The notes below the pieces were generated by a model. It was given only the letters and a program-made list of their open reading frames with translations, searched no databases and had not been told where the DNA came from. A stretch of DNA of 64,000 bases, from contig JAWWNJ010000111.1 of the NCBI GenBank assembly GCA_037176885.1, positions 620,001-684,000 of the forward strand. Reading direction: 5' to 3'. Shown here piece by piece: positions 1 to 9,527 of the stretch; within the stretch, counting starts at the first letter, position 1; every line of letters starts with the position of its first letter. A program made the translations under genes and the position numbers. The stretch is from Favolaschia claudopus (Eukaryota; Basidiomycota; Agaricomycetes; Agaricales; Mycenaceae).

Positions 1-19
1 TATTTATGACGCACAGTCG

Positions 20-85
20 ACGAGAAAATCCACCGCTCATGGTATGTAGTGCGAGTTTAGCAAAACCCTTCGACCAAATTTATTG
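20..85. repeat. Left arm of a long-range inverted repeat around the DIRS-type ORF
   Basis: This segment matches, in reverse complement, roughly 3207-3272. The best-conserved core is about 35 bp, including TTAGCAAAACCCTTCGACCA. The arms enclose the RT/RNase H frame at 593-2809. DIRS elements carry inverted termini, so these may be the element ends. They could also be two unrelated repeat copies. Outside the core the match is only moderate. Confidence 0.5.
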
Positions 86-592
86 TACACATGTTACTCA
101 ACCAAATTTCAAGGCTACTGTACCATTTCGACCGATTTTTCAGGTCACAGGTCACAGCCGATTTCATTTGATGTGTGCAAAAATCGCCTTAATTCAAAAC
201 AAAATTTTTCGGGCATCTCGGACTGAGAAATTACATAAGTTAGATGAATCTTTGGTTGAAATGGTACAGTATAGCGAGCCTTTCTGAGGTCGAGTTCCAC
301 AAACAAGATTCCGTTACCCTGTGTCACGATCAGAGTCACTCTCAAGCACCTTTGGCATCATGAAAGGTCTGAAGAGAGCAGCGGGATTGGCAAAGGTGAT
401 CCCATCTATCACATGCTCCATCTCTTTTTCGTCTCGCCGGCCTCCACCCCGTCGTGCTTTTGGCTCGGTGACTCCCCCTCCTCCCTCCTGTGCGACCTTA
501 GTCTTCTCCCCGGGCCCTAGTCTTCCCCCCCCGTCGTCGTCATAGCTCATTTTTGTGTCATTTTCTTTTGTTTCCTTTCTCTTCTTGGGTGC

Positions 593-2809
593 TTGCGCTG
601 CCTCTTCGTTCCCTCCCCCACCTTCGGCTGGTCGACTTCGATGCCTTCTCTCCGGCCCGGCTTCAGACTCGTCAAGGTCAATGGACTACTCAGCTGGCAC
701 CATGAAGATCGTGGGCACTGGACGCCTCCGACGGATGGAAGGATTTTGATGGAGAACGGAACGCGAGTACGTGCACAGATCTGCTGGGGCCACAATCGCG
801 TAGGAGGCTGCTGGGAAGGTCGCCGCCAGTGCCTACGCCGCCATGTCTGCTCTCATTGCGGTAGTCGTCACCACACCGCGCCTTTTTGCGCGCGCCGTTC
901 CTCAAACCCCCCGGACGTAGTTCGGCCAGTCCTGCCTCAGGAAAATCCCCCTGATGGCGCGTTATTGAAGCCGGGTGAGCGAGGGGGAGATGCTTCTGGC
1001 TCTCCTCGCTCGGATTTGAGCAGGAAAGTCCCATCTCCTCCCCTAGTCACCCATACAGCCGATTCTGACCGCCCTCTCTCCCCGATTGAGGTTATGGCGC
1101 AATCCCTGCCCCCGGCACGCCCCAACACGGACCTACTCTTCCCTCTCACTACTCCGCATTCAAAACCCATGCCTCCGACGAAGCTTCACCACGAGGCGTG
1201 GGCTCGTGCGCTCGCAGACTACCCAGATCGCTCCTTCGCTGAGACCCTTGTCTCTGCTATCCGCCACGGTGTCCTCTTAGGTGTGGATCCTATGCTTATG
1301 CCCTCTCCATCTCCTTCTGCCCCTGCCCCTCTTCCATCCGCGCTTGCGTTCCCCGAGACAGTGGACAAGGATATTGCCCATGAGGTCTCTCTTGGGCGTA
1401 TCATTGACATCACAGACATGGCTGATACTGTTAAGCCTGTCCTTTTTCCGCTGGGCTCCGTGCCCAAGAAATATAGCGAGAAACGTCGTCGGATCCATCA
1501 CCTCTCATATCCTCCTGGATCCTCAGTCAATGACGCGATCCCTGCTGAGTACGGCCATCTGGTCTACGAGGCTGTCATGGGGGCTATTGACCGTGTACGG
1601 AAGGCAGGCCCTGGATCCTTCCTCTACAAGGCAGATCTGGAGGCAGCGTTCAGGCATATTCCAATTCACCCAGACCATGTACATCTGATGGGCTTTGAGT
1701 GGAAGATGCGTCTATTCCTGGACATCTTCCTGCCGTTCGGTATTCGTACTGGTCCACGCCTGTACAATTACTTTGCGGAGGCTCATCACTGGATTCTACT
1801 GTCTCGTGATGAAGTCATGAAGCTCATCCAGCATTACCTGGATGACTGGATCAATGTCACCCCTGCCTCCAAGGGTTTGGCATATGCTGAGCATGGTCGT
1901 GCTGTTTTCCGCTCTGTAGCTGCGGAGCTTGGTTTTTCAATATCCGGTGATAAGGAGGAGGGGCCCACTCACTGCCTCGAGTTTCTCGGCATTGAGCTTG
2001 ACACCGTGAAGATGCAGGCACGCCTTCCCGCAGACAAGCTTGGTCGGCTTCTTTTGCTGCTCAATCAGTGTCTGTCCCGGGGTTCCGCTAGCCACTACGT
2101 ACTCGAGCAATTGTGTGGTCACCTCGTTTTTGCTCAGTCCGTGATTCCGGTTGGTCGCTTTTTCACCCGTCGCATCCGAGACTTCCTGCGGAGTCTCGCC
2201 TTCCTTCCCCGTCGCCAACGCCGTCGCCTTCCTGCCTCTGCCAAGCTTGACATTGCTTGGTGGAACTCATTCCTGCCAACTTTCAATGGCATTTATGTGA
2301 TTGGACCTCCTCGTATCAGCTTCGAGGTTTTCACTGATGCCAGTGGCAAGCTTGGTATTGGTGGACATTGGGCAGGTGTTGACCTGTTCTTCACTGAGCC
2401 AGTGCCAGCACGCTACCGTCGTCATCCAATCCATTGGAAGGAGATGCGCGCAGTCCTGCGTGCTGCGGAGATCTGGGGCCACTGCTGGACTGGCTTTGAG
2501 GTTGTCTTCCGTATTGATAACGAAGCCATCTCTACCTGCCTACTGTCTGGCTCCATTGATCACCCACCAACTCAGGCTTTGTTTCGTGCATTTGCTCTCC
2601 TTGCGGTGCATCACGATTTCACCTTCCGCCCACTGTGGATCTCCACCCATGAAAACGCAGTTGCTGACTCCCTCTCTCGCTTCAAGTGGCTCAGTCTTGC
2701 TGAGTTGCGTCCTCTGTGGCCACTCCCAAAGTCTGGTACCCGCCCTGCCACAGTCGCTGTCTCCCCCTCTTCCCTTACTGTTTCACCTTCCTCACACCAC
2801 CATCTTTGA
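593..2809 (+). CDS. DIRS-type retrotransposon reverse transcriptase-RNase H polyprotein
   Basis: A 738-codon open frame. The frame opens on TTG; the first in-frame ATG is at 641, so the true start is uncertain. A Cys/His-rich segment at about residues 64-100 (CSHCGSRHHTAPFC) resembles the gag-side zinc cluster of fungal DIRS-like proteins. The reverse transcriptase follows at about 290-480: the substrate motif LYKADLEAAFRHIPI, then the catalytic box HYLDDW with Tyr near residue 415. The thumb region LCGHLVFAQSVIPVGRFF is typical of DIRS/Ngaro-type RTs rather than Ty1 or Ty3. An RNase H domain runs from FTDASG (Asp near 582) to ADSLSRF. The frame has no internal stops and the catalytic aspartates are present, so it may be fairly young. 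The tyrosine recombinase that DIRS elements need for integration is not found downstream before 3.3 kb, so the copy looks non-autonomous or truncated. Confidence 0.85.
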   Translation: MRCLFVPSPTFGWSTSMPSLRPGFRLVKVNGLLSWHHEDRGHWTPPTDGRILMENGTRVRAQICWGHNRVGGCWEGRRQCLRRHVCSHCGSRHHTAPFCARRSSNPPDVVRPVLPQENPPDGALLKPGERGGDASGSPRSDLSRKVPSPPLVTHTADSDRPLSPIEVMAQSLPPARPNTDLLFPLTTPHSKPMPPTKLHHEAWARALADYPDRSFAETLVSAIRHGVLLGVDPMLMPSPSPSAPAPLPSALAFPETVDKDIAHEVSLGRIIDITDMADTVKPVLFPLGSVPKKYSEKRRRIHHLSYPPGSSVNDAIPAEYGHLVYEAVMGAIDRVRKAGPGSFLYKADLEAAFRHIPIHPDHVHLMGFEWKMRLFLDIFLPFGIRTGPRLYNYFAEAHHWILLSRDEVMKLIQHYLDDWINVTPASKGLAYAEHGRAVFRSVAAELGFSISGDKEEGPTHCLEFLGIELDTVKMQARLPADKLGRLLLLLNQCLSRGSASHYVLEQLCGHLVFAQSVIPVGRFFTRRIRDFLRSLAFLPRRQRRRLPASAKLDIAWWNSFLPTFNGIYVIGPPRISFEVFTDASGKLGIGGHWAGVDLFFTEPVPARYRRHPIHWKEMRAVLRAAEIWGHCWTGFEVVFRIDNEAISTCLLSGSIDHPPTQALFRAFALLAVHHDFTFRPLWISTHENAVADSLSRFKWLSLAELRPLWPLPKSGTRPATVAVSPSSLTVSPSSHHHL

Positions 2810-3206
2810 CCTCCCCCCTCCCCTCCCCTGCTCGCCTTCTTTTTCCCTTGGTTTTTGGAGCCTCTGGCGCTTCACCCTGTTTTCGCCCGCCTGTGGCTGC
2901 TTCATGGTGAGCTGTTGGTTGTGGGCTGCCTCGGCTCTCCCGCCTTCCCGGTGGAGTGTAGCGAGCTCCGTTTTCGGAGTTCAAGCCCAATAAATGATGG
3001 CTTGGCTTAGAAATCCTCTCTCTCCGGAAGCTCAGGCCAATCCGTGTCATTGCATCGGGAACTCGTCTTTCAATACCTCGTAAATCTGTTGAAGTATATT
3101 GGCGTCCAGCCGAGACGGTCCGTAGATCCGCGTTCAACACGCTGCCCCGGTGTCGATATCCAACAAAATCATCTAGACACAAGTGAAAGAAATAAAGATA
3201 GGAACA
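2810..3206. other. DIRS element 3' non-coding stretch
   Basis: No coding signal follows the RNase H stop. The first 130 bp are C/T-rich. No tyrosine recombinase motifs (R..HxxR..Y) could be recognised in any frame before the right inverted arm. Confidence 0.4.
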
Positions 3207-3272
3207 AAATGGAGGATTTGGTCGAAGGGTTTTGCTAAATTCGCACTACAAGGTATGGAACGGAGGGGTTTT
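3207..3272. repeat. Right arm of the inverted repeat around the DIRS-type ORF
   Basis: Reverse complement of the segment at 20-85, sharing TGGTCGAAGGGTTTTGCTAA. It sits directly before the A/T-rich direct repeats, so it marks the right limit of the DIRS-like unit if the arms are its termini. Confidence 0.5.
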
Positions 3273-3291
3273 ACTGCAGTCCGAAAAAGGC

Positions 3292-4140
3292 AATAGGGTC
3301 GTTCACACATTCCTTTTTCTTCCCCTTTTTCGCTCCCTTTTTGTTCTCCTTTTTCGCTGTTTTCTGTATTCTCTTCGTTTTTTGCCCGGTTTTTTTTTCC
3401 TTTTCAATTTGAATAGTTAAAAAGGGAAGACCTACGAAAAAAACGGAGTGAATTGGGCAATTCTGGCCAAAACTGAAAAAAAATGGTGTGAAAAAGGAGC
3501 CGCAAAAAGGAATAGGGTCGTTCACACATTCCTTTTTCCTCTCCTTTTTCGCTTCCTTTTTCACTCCCTTTTTCGCTGTTTTTGGTATTCTCTTCGTTTT
3601 TTTCCCGTTTTTTTTTCCCTTTTCAATTTGAATAGTTAAAAAGGGAAGACCTACCAAAAAAACTAGCGCTGTGTTGGAATCAAAATCTGGGCTGTGAGAA
3701 ATGTGAGATTCAAACCACCCCCCTGGTTATTTAACATGGGTATGTTAATAACAGGGTTTATAACATGACGTAAGCCCACCCAAAAAAAAATTTCCCCCTG
3801 ATTTTCAGCTGATTTTCTTGAAATTTGCCTCAGATTTGCCTTCGACGCCTTCCGGGCAGAGGAGAGTGATTTTTGACTCAATTCTTAGCATCCCGAGGGC
3901 AAAATCAAGCTGCAAAAGTGGTGTTCAAGGCACCGCAGGGGCCCCTTCATAACACATAAATAACAGGTGTTTCTGGACCTCAATTGTGAGAAATGTAATT
4001 TACATGTTAATAACAGTGTTATAAAGTACCTGTTATATAACACGTCGATTCCTACACAGCGCTAAAAAAAACGGAGTGAATTGGGCAAATCTGGCCAAAA
4101 CTGAAAAAAAAATGGTGTGAAAAAGGAGCCGCAAAAAGGA
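3292..4140. repeat. Two 219-221-bp A/T-rich direct repeats, the second split by a MITE
   Basis: Unit 1 is 3292-3510. Unit 2 starts at 3511, runs to 3663, is interrupted by the MITE at 3664-4064, and resumes at 4073-4140. Both units start with AATAGGGTCGTTCACAC and then carry runs of TTTTTCGCTCCC-like pyrimidine blocks on this strand. They are low in complexity. The lysine-rich frames on the minus strand are artefacts of that composition. Unit 1 preserves the empty insertion site of the MITE. Confidence 0.8.
3664..4064. mobile_element. hAT-type MITE, copy 1 (TIR TAGCGCTGTG, 8-bp TSD AAAAAAAC)
   Basis: A 401-bp element with terminal inverted repeats TAGCGCTGTGT/ACACAGCGCTA and subterminal blocks rich in TTATTAACA/TGTTATATAACA. 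The flanks are 8-bp duplicates, AAAAAAAC at 3656-3663 and 4065-4072. The neighbouring direct-repeat unit carries the unoccupied site (AAAAAAACGGAG), which fixes both boundaries. The 8-bp duplication and the TAGNG terminus fit the hAT superfamily. No transposase is encoded. Confidence 0.93.
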
Positions 4141-4661
4141 ATGTGTGAACGCTCCGCTCAGAGCGTCCCTTTTGATCTCATTTTATTCTTCCTTTTTCAT
4201 GCTTCCTCTCATTAACCCCAGTCCTTGCCTAGTACATGCTGACTTTTCTATTCAGAGGTATAAAAAGGCAAAGTTTACAAAAAGAAACAAGTTCTACAGA
4301 GCTTTTTTGACTAAAATGCAAAATGAGCAAAAAGGAAGAGAAAAAGGAGAGCAAAAAGGACGCAAAAAGGGAACCAAAAAGGCGAGGTGTGAATAACCCT
4401 AATGTGTGAACGCTCCGCTCAGAGCGTCCTTTTTGAGCCCTTTTGATCTCATTTTATTCCTCCTTTTTTATACTTCCTCTCATTAACCTCAGTCCTTGCC
4501 TAATATATGTTGACTTTTCTATTGAGAGGTATAAAAAGGTGCAGTTGACAAAAACAACCAAGTTCTAACAAGCCTTTTTGGTAGAACCGTAAAATCAGTA
4601 AAAAGGAGGGAAAAAAGGGAAGCAAAAAGGGAGCAAAAAAGGGAGGTGTGAATGACCCTAA
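4141..4661. repeat. Tandem duplication of a ~261-bp A/T-rich unit
   Basis: Unit 1 is 4141-4401 and unit 2 is 4402-4661. Each opens with ATGTGTGAACGCTCCGCTCA, containing the short palindrome GCTCYGCTCAGAGC-like core, and ends in a run of AAAAAGG-type blocks then GGTGTGAATAACCCTA or GGTGTGAATGACCCTA. The ends GGGTCGTTCACAC (3298) and GTGTGAATGACCC (4646) are complementary. The whole 3.3-4.66 kb block may therefore be a composite of one inverted-repeat family. Confidence 0.75.
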
Positions 4662-5040
4662 TGTCATGTGATGTTCGTTGAGGGTGGATGGGGTGTACCT
4701 TATAACTGGCCGAGCTTCGTTGGAAATTATATGTCGTACATATATGTTTAACTTACTAAGAACTTGAAACAGTTTGAAACGTTTGCAAAAACCCAACAAA
4801 AACCGGTTGGAGCCTTACTAAGTTGGTGGGCAACGCCCCGTCACCCGGTGACATCCATCATTCTCGTCCCAATCTGGAAGCCCCGCCAAATGGCAGCCCC
4901 GTTTTCGCCCAAAACCTATCTCGATAAGTAAATACATGACCCCCATTGGACTTTTGGCCATTTGATGTTGTTTGCGATTTTATATGTATTTGTCAGAGGA
5001 ATTTTCCTGATCTGTCCTAGTTCCTGAGATCAATATTGTA
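4662..5040. other. Unassigned sequence
   Basis: No coding potential or internal repeat recognised. It runs up to the TA dinucleotide at 5039-5040 that flanks the next MITE. Confidence 0.4.
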
Positions 5041-5493
5041 TGGTGGGCTCGGCCTAAACACCACCAAACAAGAACGAAATTTACTCCACCTGATCAAAAC
5101 CTTCCCACGACTGATCCTCTGGCCAAAACACTCCGATTAGATAGTAGTACAATCCCTCAAGAGGGATTCTTCATCCGCTCAAAACTCACAATAAATACTT
5201 TTTCCGCAGGGGCCGATTTGAGACATCAGTGATGCAATCAATCAATCAGTCATGTGAGCTTACGGAACATGCCTAATTTAGGTCACCACTGACATTTTAT
5301 ATGCTCTCAGAGACCTCTGTGACCTCGCTGCTACACCAATTGAGGTTTCCTGGTATGTTTTAACTCTGCCTGGCCCCAATTGTGCAGCAAAAAATACAAT
5401 TTAAATTTAATTTTTTTCCTTCGGTCGATTTGAGACATCAATGATCACATCAATGATGGGACCTATTTGGTGGTGTTTAGGCCGAGCGCACCA
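5041..5493. mobile_element. TA-flanked MITE, TGGTG family, copy A
   Basis: A 453-bp element. Termini TGGTGGGCTCGGCCTAAACA and its near complement ending GAGCGCACCA are flanked by TA on both sides (5039-5040, 5494-5495). Internal blocks such as GAGACATCAGTGATG and AACACTCCGATTAGATAG recur in reverse orientation in the 16482-16885 copy. The TA duplication suggests a Tc1/mariner-type transposase supplied in trans. No ORF is present. Confidence 0.85.
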
Positions 5494-5538
5494 TAGATCC
5501 TGCCCAAATCAATATTTTCGCAATTCCTCTGACCATTA

Positions 5539-5844
5539 GAGGCTTTGCGGAAGCCACCAGAAGCCACCGGGTGGCTCCGACGGCATGCGGCAACAGTGGC
5601 TCCACACTGACATCATAGTCTGGTGGCAGCTCTGGCGGCTCAAGTTAAGAGTTAAACAGCACATTTCTTGTGCACGAACCCGTTCTCCGACCAGCGGCGT
5701 CAAGGGGAGGTTCAGAGGGACATGTAGAGTGGTCGTGGGCACAAAAATCGGTGAAAAAACTGCTGGTCTTTTGGCAGCGCGAGCCACTGCCGCCGCATGC
5801 CTGTGGAGCCACCCGGTGGCTTCCGGTGGCTTCCGCAAAGCCTC
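5539..5844. mobile_element. TA-flanked MITE, GAGRGTTTGCGG family, copy A
   Basis: A 306-bp element. The termini GAGGCTTTGCGGAAGCCACC and GGTGGCTTCCGCAAAGCCTC are nearly perfect complements of about 50 bp, with TA at 5537-5538 and 5845-5846. Related ends occur at 46718, 47249 and 63529. The subterminal palindrome around the CCACCGGGTGG core makes each end fold on itself. Confidence 0.85.
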
Positions 5845-5871
5845 TATTACAAACAAAATAGTATACTATGA

Positions 5872-6223
5872 CAGTTATCTACAAAACACTGCTCCGAAAA
5901 AAAGTTCCCATTGACGCGATGACGTCAATTACCATATGAGGTAGGCACTGCCGGATCCACTGCGTCGACGGCTGGCGCGTCAGGGCGGGGCGACCTCGTG
6001 TTGCAGCCTAGGCGGCCATGGTAATCATGAGCCGCTTGTGTGCAGGAGGGATGTAGCGGAAGGTATTGTAGGGCATGGTAGGCGAGAGAGACGTTTCAGG
6101 AGCAGTGACGAAAGGGCGAGTGTCGTTGGAGAGAGTGGAGCGGGCTGGCCGAATTAGGCAGGAGCTGTCAAAACCGTTGTGTGAACTTTTTTTCGGAGCG
6201 CTCCAGTGTTTTGTAGATAGCTG
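5872..6223. mobile_element. Probable MITE with CAGYTATCTACAAAACACTG inverted ends
   Basis: A 352-bp segment. The ends CAGTTATCTACAAAACACTG and its complement CAGTGTTTTGTAGATAGCTG are separated by 0.3 kb. Each is followed inward by CTCCGAAAAAAAGTTC or its complement. No convincing target duplication is visible, so the outer limits are less certain than for its neighbours. Confidence 0.65.
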
Positions 6224-6233
6224 GAACACCCTA

Positions 6234-6602
6234 CAGTTGCGGCAAAATCAATTTACTTACCAAATAAGGAAATTTGCATCAAAACCGCTCTACCGCACAG
6301 CAAAACCACCACAGGCACGCTGAAATGGCACAAAGGGCCTGTACTCCTGGAGTTGAGCCGGTCTACGCACAAAAAACAACCGGATTCGTCATGTTTCTCA
6401 CTGCTTTTGGCTGCACTTTATGAGACAAAGTTGCTGCTTATCCCGGCGAAACCAATACAAAGACGCCAGTTTTTCTACATCAGGAATACAGGCCAGCAGT
6501 TCTTAGTATTCTTATCAACTTACCGCTCGAAAAAAACGAGCAAAAGGAGCGAATTGACGAGAATTTCCTTATTTAGTAAGTAAATTGATTTTGCCGCAAC
6601 TG
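6234..6602. mobile_element. MITE with CAGTTGCGGCAAAATCAATT ends
   Basis: A 369-bp element with about 41-bp inverted termini (one mismatch). The left flank is TA (6232-6233) and the right flank is AA (6603-6604), so the TA duplication appears to have mutated on one side. The CAGT...ACTG-like termini fit Tc1/mariner-derived MITEs. No coding capacity is present. Confidence 0.78.
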
Positions 6603-6630
6603 AACCGTAAACACCCCGCACAATTCCGAG

Positions 6631-7032
6631 TAGCGCTGTGTAGGAATCAAAGTGTTATATAACAGGTACTTTATAACACTGTTATTAACACGTTAATTAC
6701 ATTTCTCACAATGGAGGTCCAGAAACACCTGTTATTTATGTGTGCCGAAGGGTCCCCTGCGGCGCCTTGGAGAGCACTTTTTCAGCTTGATTTTGCCTTT
6801 GAAGCCCATAAGATGGAGTCAAAAAATTGCCCTGCTGAGTTCAGAAGATTTCGAAGCCAAATAGGAGGCAAATTTCAAGAAATTCGGTTGAAAATCAGGC
6901 GGAAAAAAAAATCCGGGCAGTCTTACGTCATGTTATGAACCCTGTTGTTAACATATCCATGTTAAATAACCAGGGGGGTAGTTTGAATCTCACATTTCTC
7001 ACAGCCCGGATTTTGATTCTTACACAGCGCTA
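6631..7032. mobile_element. hAT-type MITE, copy 2, inverted relative to copy 1 (8-bp TSD ATTCCGAG)
   Basis: A 402-bp element with the same TAGCGCTGTGT termini as 3664-4064, in opposite orientation. It is flanked by ATTCCGAG at 6623-6630 and 7033-7040. Internal sequence is collinear with copy 1 after reverse complementation. The perfect 8-bp duplication independently supports hAT assignment. Confidence 0.93.
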
Positions 7033-7040
7033 ATTCCGAG

Positions 7041-7495
7041 GTCAGTTTTTGGCGCCAAAGTCGTTCCTCGAGACGCGTTGTAAACACAGACAAACAAACG
7101 CGTCTCGCGCTGAATCAAGCCGAAACACTCAATACAAGTAGAGAATCGCTCCTTGAGGCTCATAATAAAATGCTGTGAAAACAGTCATGAGGAGACAGTG
7201 CTTTTCTTGTCTCGACAAAGAATATCCCGAGTTTCAATGGATTTTGCGTACTTCTACCAGGTTTAAGCCAGAATCAGTTTTCATGATACTAGGGTACATT
7301 GCAAACTATCTAACTCAGCCAGAATGAAGGGGGGAACATGTATTTCAAGGCATCGACACGAAACCAGTGGGAAAGTTGCTTAGTCAGCGCACGATCCTTT
7401 TCGGGGTGATTGCCCATACCCACTTACTTCTGACGCCCTTCGGGACCGGTGAATCTACTTGAGCTCTAATATGCAAGGGATGAGCGTCCTGTTTC
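7041..7495. other. Upstream region of the zinc-finger gene, with a short hairpin
   Basis: GAGACGCGTT at 7070-7079 pairs with AACGCGTCTC at 7097-7106 across a 17-nt loop. Nothing else is recognised. The stretch leads directly into the ATG at 7496 and presumably contains the gene's promoter. No TATA-like box stands out. Confidence 0.4.
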
Positions 7496-9046
7496 ATGTC
7501 CTCACCTCCCGTAGTACTCGGGTCCGAGTTTGACGACCTATTCGACGAGCCGGTGGATGGGCAAAACTACAGCGAAATGCCGAATTCAAGCACACACTCG
7601 GCGTAAGTTATAATTACCTCCCTTGCCGTCCGCTTTCTCAACTATGGCTGCAGTTTGGACTTCGGTCGCGGACTCATGTCAAGGCCATTAACGGCTCCAA
7701 TCGCAAAAACGCTGCCTACATTGTCCCCGCTCGTCCCACCCCCCATATTTCCCGCAGGAACCTCTGAGTGGCCTTCTTGCTCACTCTCGTCCAGTTTAGA
7801 ACGTCCTCAGTCAGCTATTGAGTTACCAGCTAGGCAGTCTAAAGTATCAAGCACCCCGGGACAGCCTCGCTCGCAATCTCACCTATCCTTCTCACCTTAT
7901 TCTCAGCAACGTCGTTCGCGGCAGCCCTCTCACTCAGATTCCATAGCAACTGCCCCTTGTTCTGGAGCAAGAAATGGCTCATTGCATTCAGGTACCAAGC
8001 CGGAAGCTTTTTTCAAATAAACCCAATGTACAGTCGTAAACTAGGAAGCGCAACGATTAGCGTTCCCCGCGGATTATTCGATGAAAAACGCACCAAAACT
8101 CTGAGTTTTTTGTGCTAGGGTAATAGCCCCGCATCCGTTCTGCATATTCGTAAAAAATTCGGGGTCAATACGGTCTGTTTTGAGTGAGTTCAGGGGCCAA
8201 AGTTTGGCTCCACCCAAATGGCCCCAAATAACGTAGAAGAGCAACAACGGTAAACAAAGCTAGAATCTGTCCCCGCAGGTCGCGACAACATAGAGCATGT
8301 ATATTCAGGCCCTACAAGTATCATACTACAAATTAAGCATGCACAGGAACACCAGATGGTGTTTATATTGCAAGGAAAAATTCACAATTCAGCTGAAAAC
8401 ATGAAAAATCAGCAACAAACCAGCTGGTTCTAGTCCGTTAAAGAAGCTATTCAGTCCAAATTTGTTGCTAGTGAGAGATATGACTTGTAAAAACTTTTTG
8501 GCCACCAAATCTTTCCTGGAGATGTTCAACGGTTTGGGGAAATCACAAACTTCCTTCCAAAATTGGGCATTTTCGACAAATTGCGCTCCCACTGCCCAGG
8601 GAAGTAATTGTTAGGCTCCAAAAACTGGTTCATTGAATTCAGCGACCTCAAAAATGGTAGGAGAGTGCAAATTCCATCTCGTGAAAGCGTCCGTGGGTAC
8701 GAAATATGCGCGTTGCTCTTCTACGTCACGTTGCGCTTCCTAGTTTACGACTGTATCGGTAGACGCAACCTTGACGTGCGGCTGGGCGAATTGTGGAAGA
8801 CAAGAGACTCTTGGAAAGATCCAAACTCATGTTAAGGAGAGGCACGTGGCCTATGATCCAGAAAAGATGGCGACATGTGGCTGGACTGCTCTTGGTTATA
8901 AATGTAAGCTTCAATCGCCACAAAAAAGGGTTACAATAGGCGGGCTGTGTAAGCATATCATGCTGCACGCAAAGCAAGCCGTGCATCTGAGGTGCGAAGT
9001 TTGTGGAGTGGTTTTCGTTGGCGAAAGCACCTTCAAGCAGCATTAG
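7496..9046 (+). CDS. C2H2 zinc-finger protein, three exons, MITE inside intron 2
   Basis: The exons are 7496-7602, 7654-7991 and 8763-9046, giving a 242-residue product with consistent phases. Intron 1 (51 nt) is GTAAGT...CTGCAG; without splicing the frame stops at once. Intron 2 is 771 nt, but 725 nt of it are the MITE and one TA copy, leaving a normal ~46-nt intron (GTACCA...CGGTAG). The N-terminal half is Ser/Pro/Gln-rich and looks disordered. Exon 3 carries Cys/His pairs resembling C2H2 fingers: CGWANCG...HVKERH, then CGWTALGYKC...HIMLH, then CEVCG...FKQH. The last finger lacks its second histidine because a TAG follows; in-frame CTTCAC just after the stop hints at a recent nonsense change or a genuine short end. 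A DNA-binding or regulatory role is inferred from the finger pattern only. No ortholog was recognised. Confidence 0.72.
8031..8753. mobile_element. TA-flanked MITE, CAGTCGTAAAC family, copy 1
   Basis: A 723-bp element with TIR CAGTCGTAAACTAGGAAGCG and TA at 8029-8030 and 8754-8755. It lies wholly inside intron 2 of the zinc-finger gene. A second copy of exactly the same length, at 49258-49980 in opposite orientation, is near-identical: a 67-codon frame inside both translates identically. The frame has no recognisable function. The CAGT-type end and TA duplication point to Tc1/mariner mobilisation in trans. Confidence 0.92.
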
Positions 9047-9364
9047 CTTCACCGTAAAATATACCGGGGTGGTTGGAAGCCGGAGATCTAGAGTAGAGCT
9101 CGCTAGGAACCAGAGCTACAAAAGAATTCGAAATGCGTAGAATGTAGTCTATATTCTGCGCTACTCTGAATCTGATACGAAATTCATGTATTCATAAGGA
9201 AGGGAGAAAAGCCCAGCACGACGCACGTCCGTGACGTCACTTGTGCATTTATTGATCCTATCCGAGGCCAACCGATATCAGCCGCGCCCGTGTTTTCAGT
9301 GGGGCTCAACAACAAACCGGAGTCGGCTTAAATGAAAGAGTATGCTTCAAGTTCACGAAAAAGA
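9047..9364. other. 3' flank of the zinc-finger gene
   Basis: No coding signal, repeat or convincing terminator/poly(A) motif recognised. Confidence 0.35.
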
Positions 9365-9527
9365 CCATGAGTGGGTTGGGATTTCCATGTTTCAGAAACT
9401 GTTCCATCGAACTCAGCAACCTTGTAATTGCAAGGAGGTGCCAGATTCCCCGCTGGGGAATGGCTGTTAGGGCCCAAATCCGCGTGTTGCTCTTCTACGT
9501 AATGTTGCGCTTTCTAGTTTACGACTG
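9365..9527. mobile_element. Truncated end of a CAGTCGTAAAC-family MITE
   Basis: About 160 bp diverged from, but collinear with, the right end of 8031-8753. It shares CGTGTTGCTCTTCTACGTA-type sequence and the terminus TTTCTAGTTTACGACTG, followed by TA. The left end is missing. It is clearly older than the two full copies. Confidence 0.75.

Noticed and set aside
3271..3657. Lysine-rich 128-codon minus-strand frame
   Set aside because: Purely a translation of two A/T-rich direct repeats with AAAAAGG blocks; no domain, and interrupted in the second unit by a MITE.
8389..8592. 67-codon frame conserved at 49419-49622
   Set aside because: It is inside two near-identical MITE copies, so conservation is due to recent transposition, not selection.
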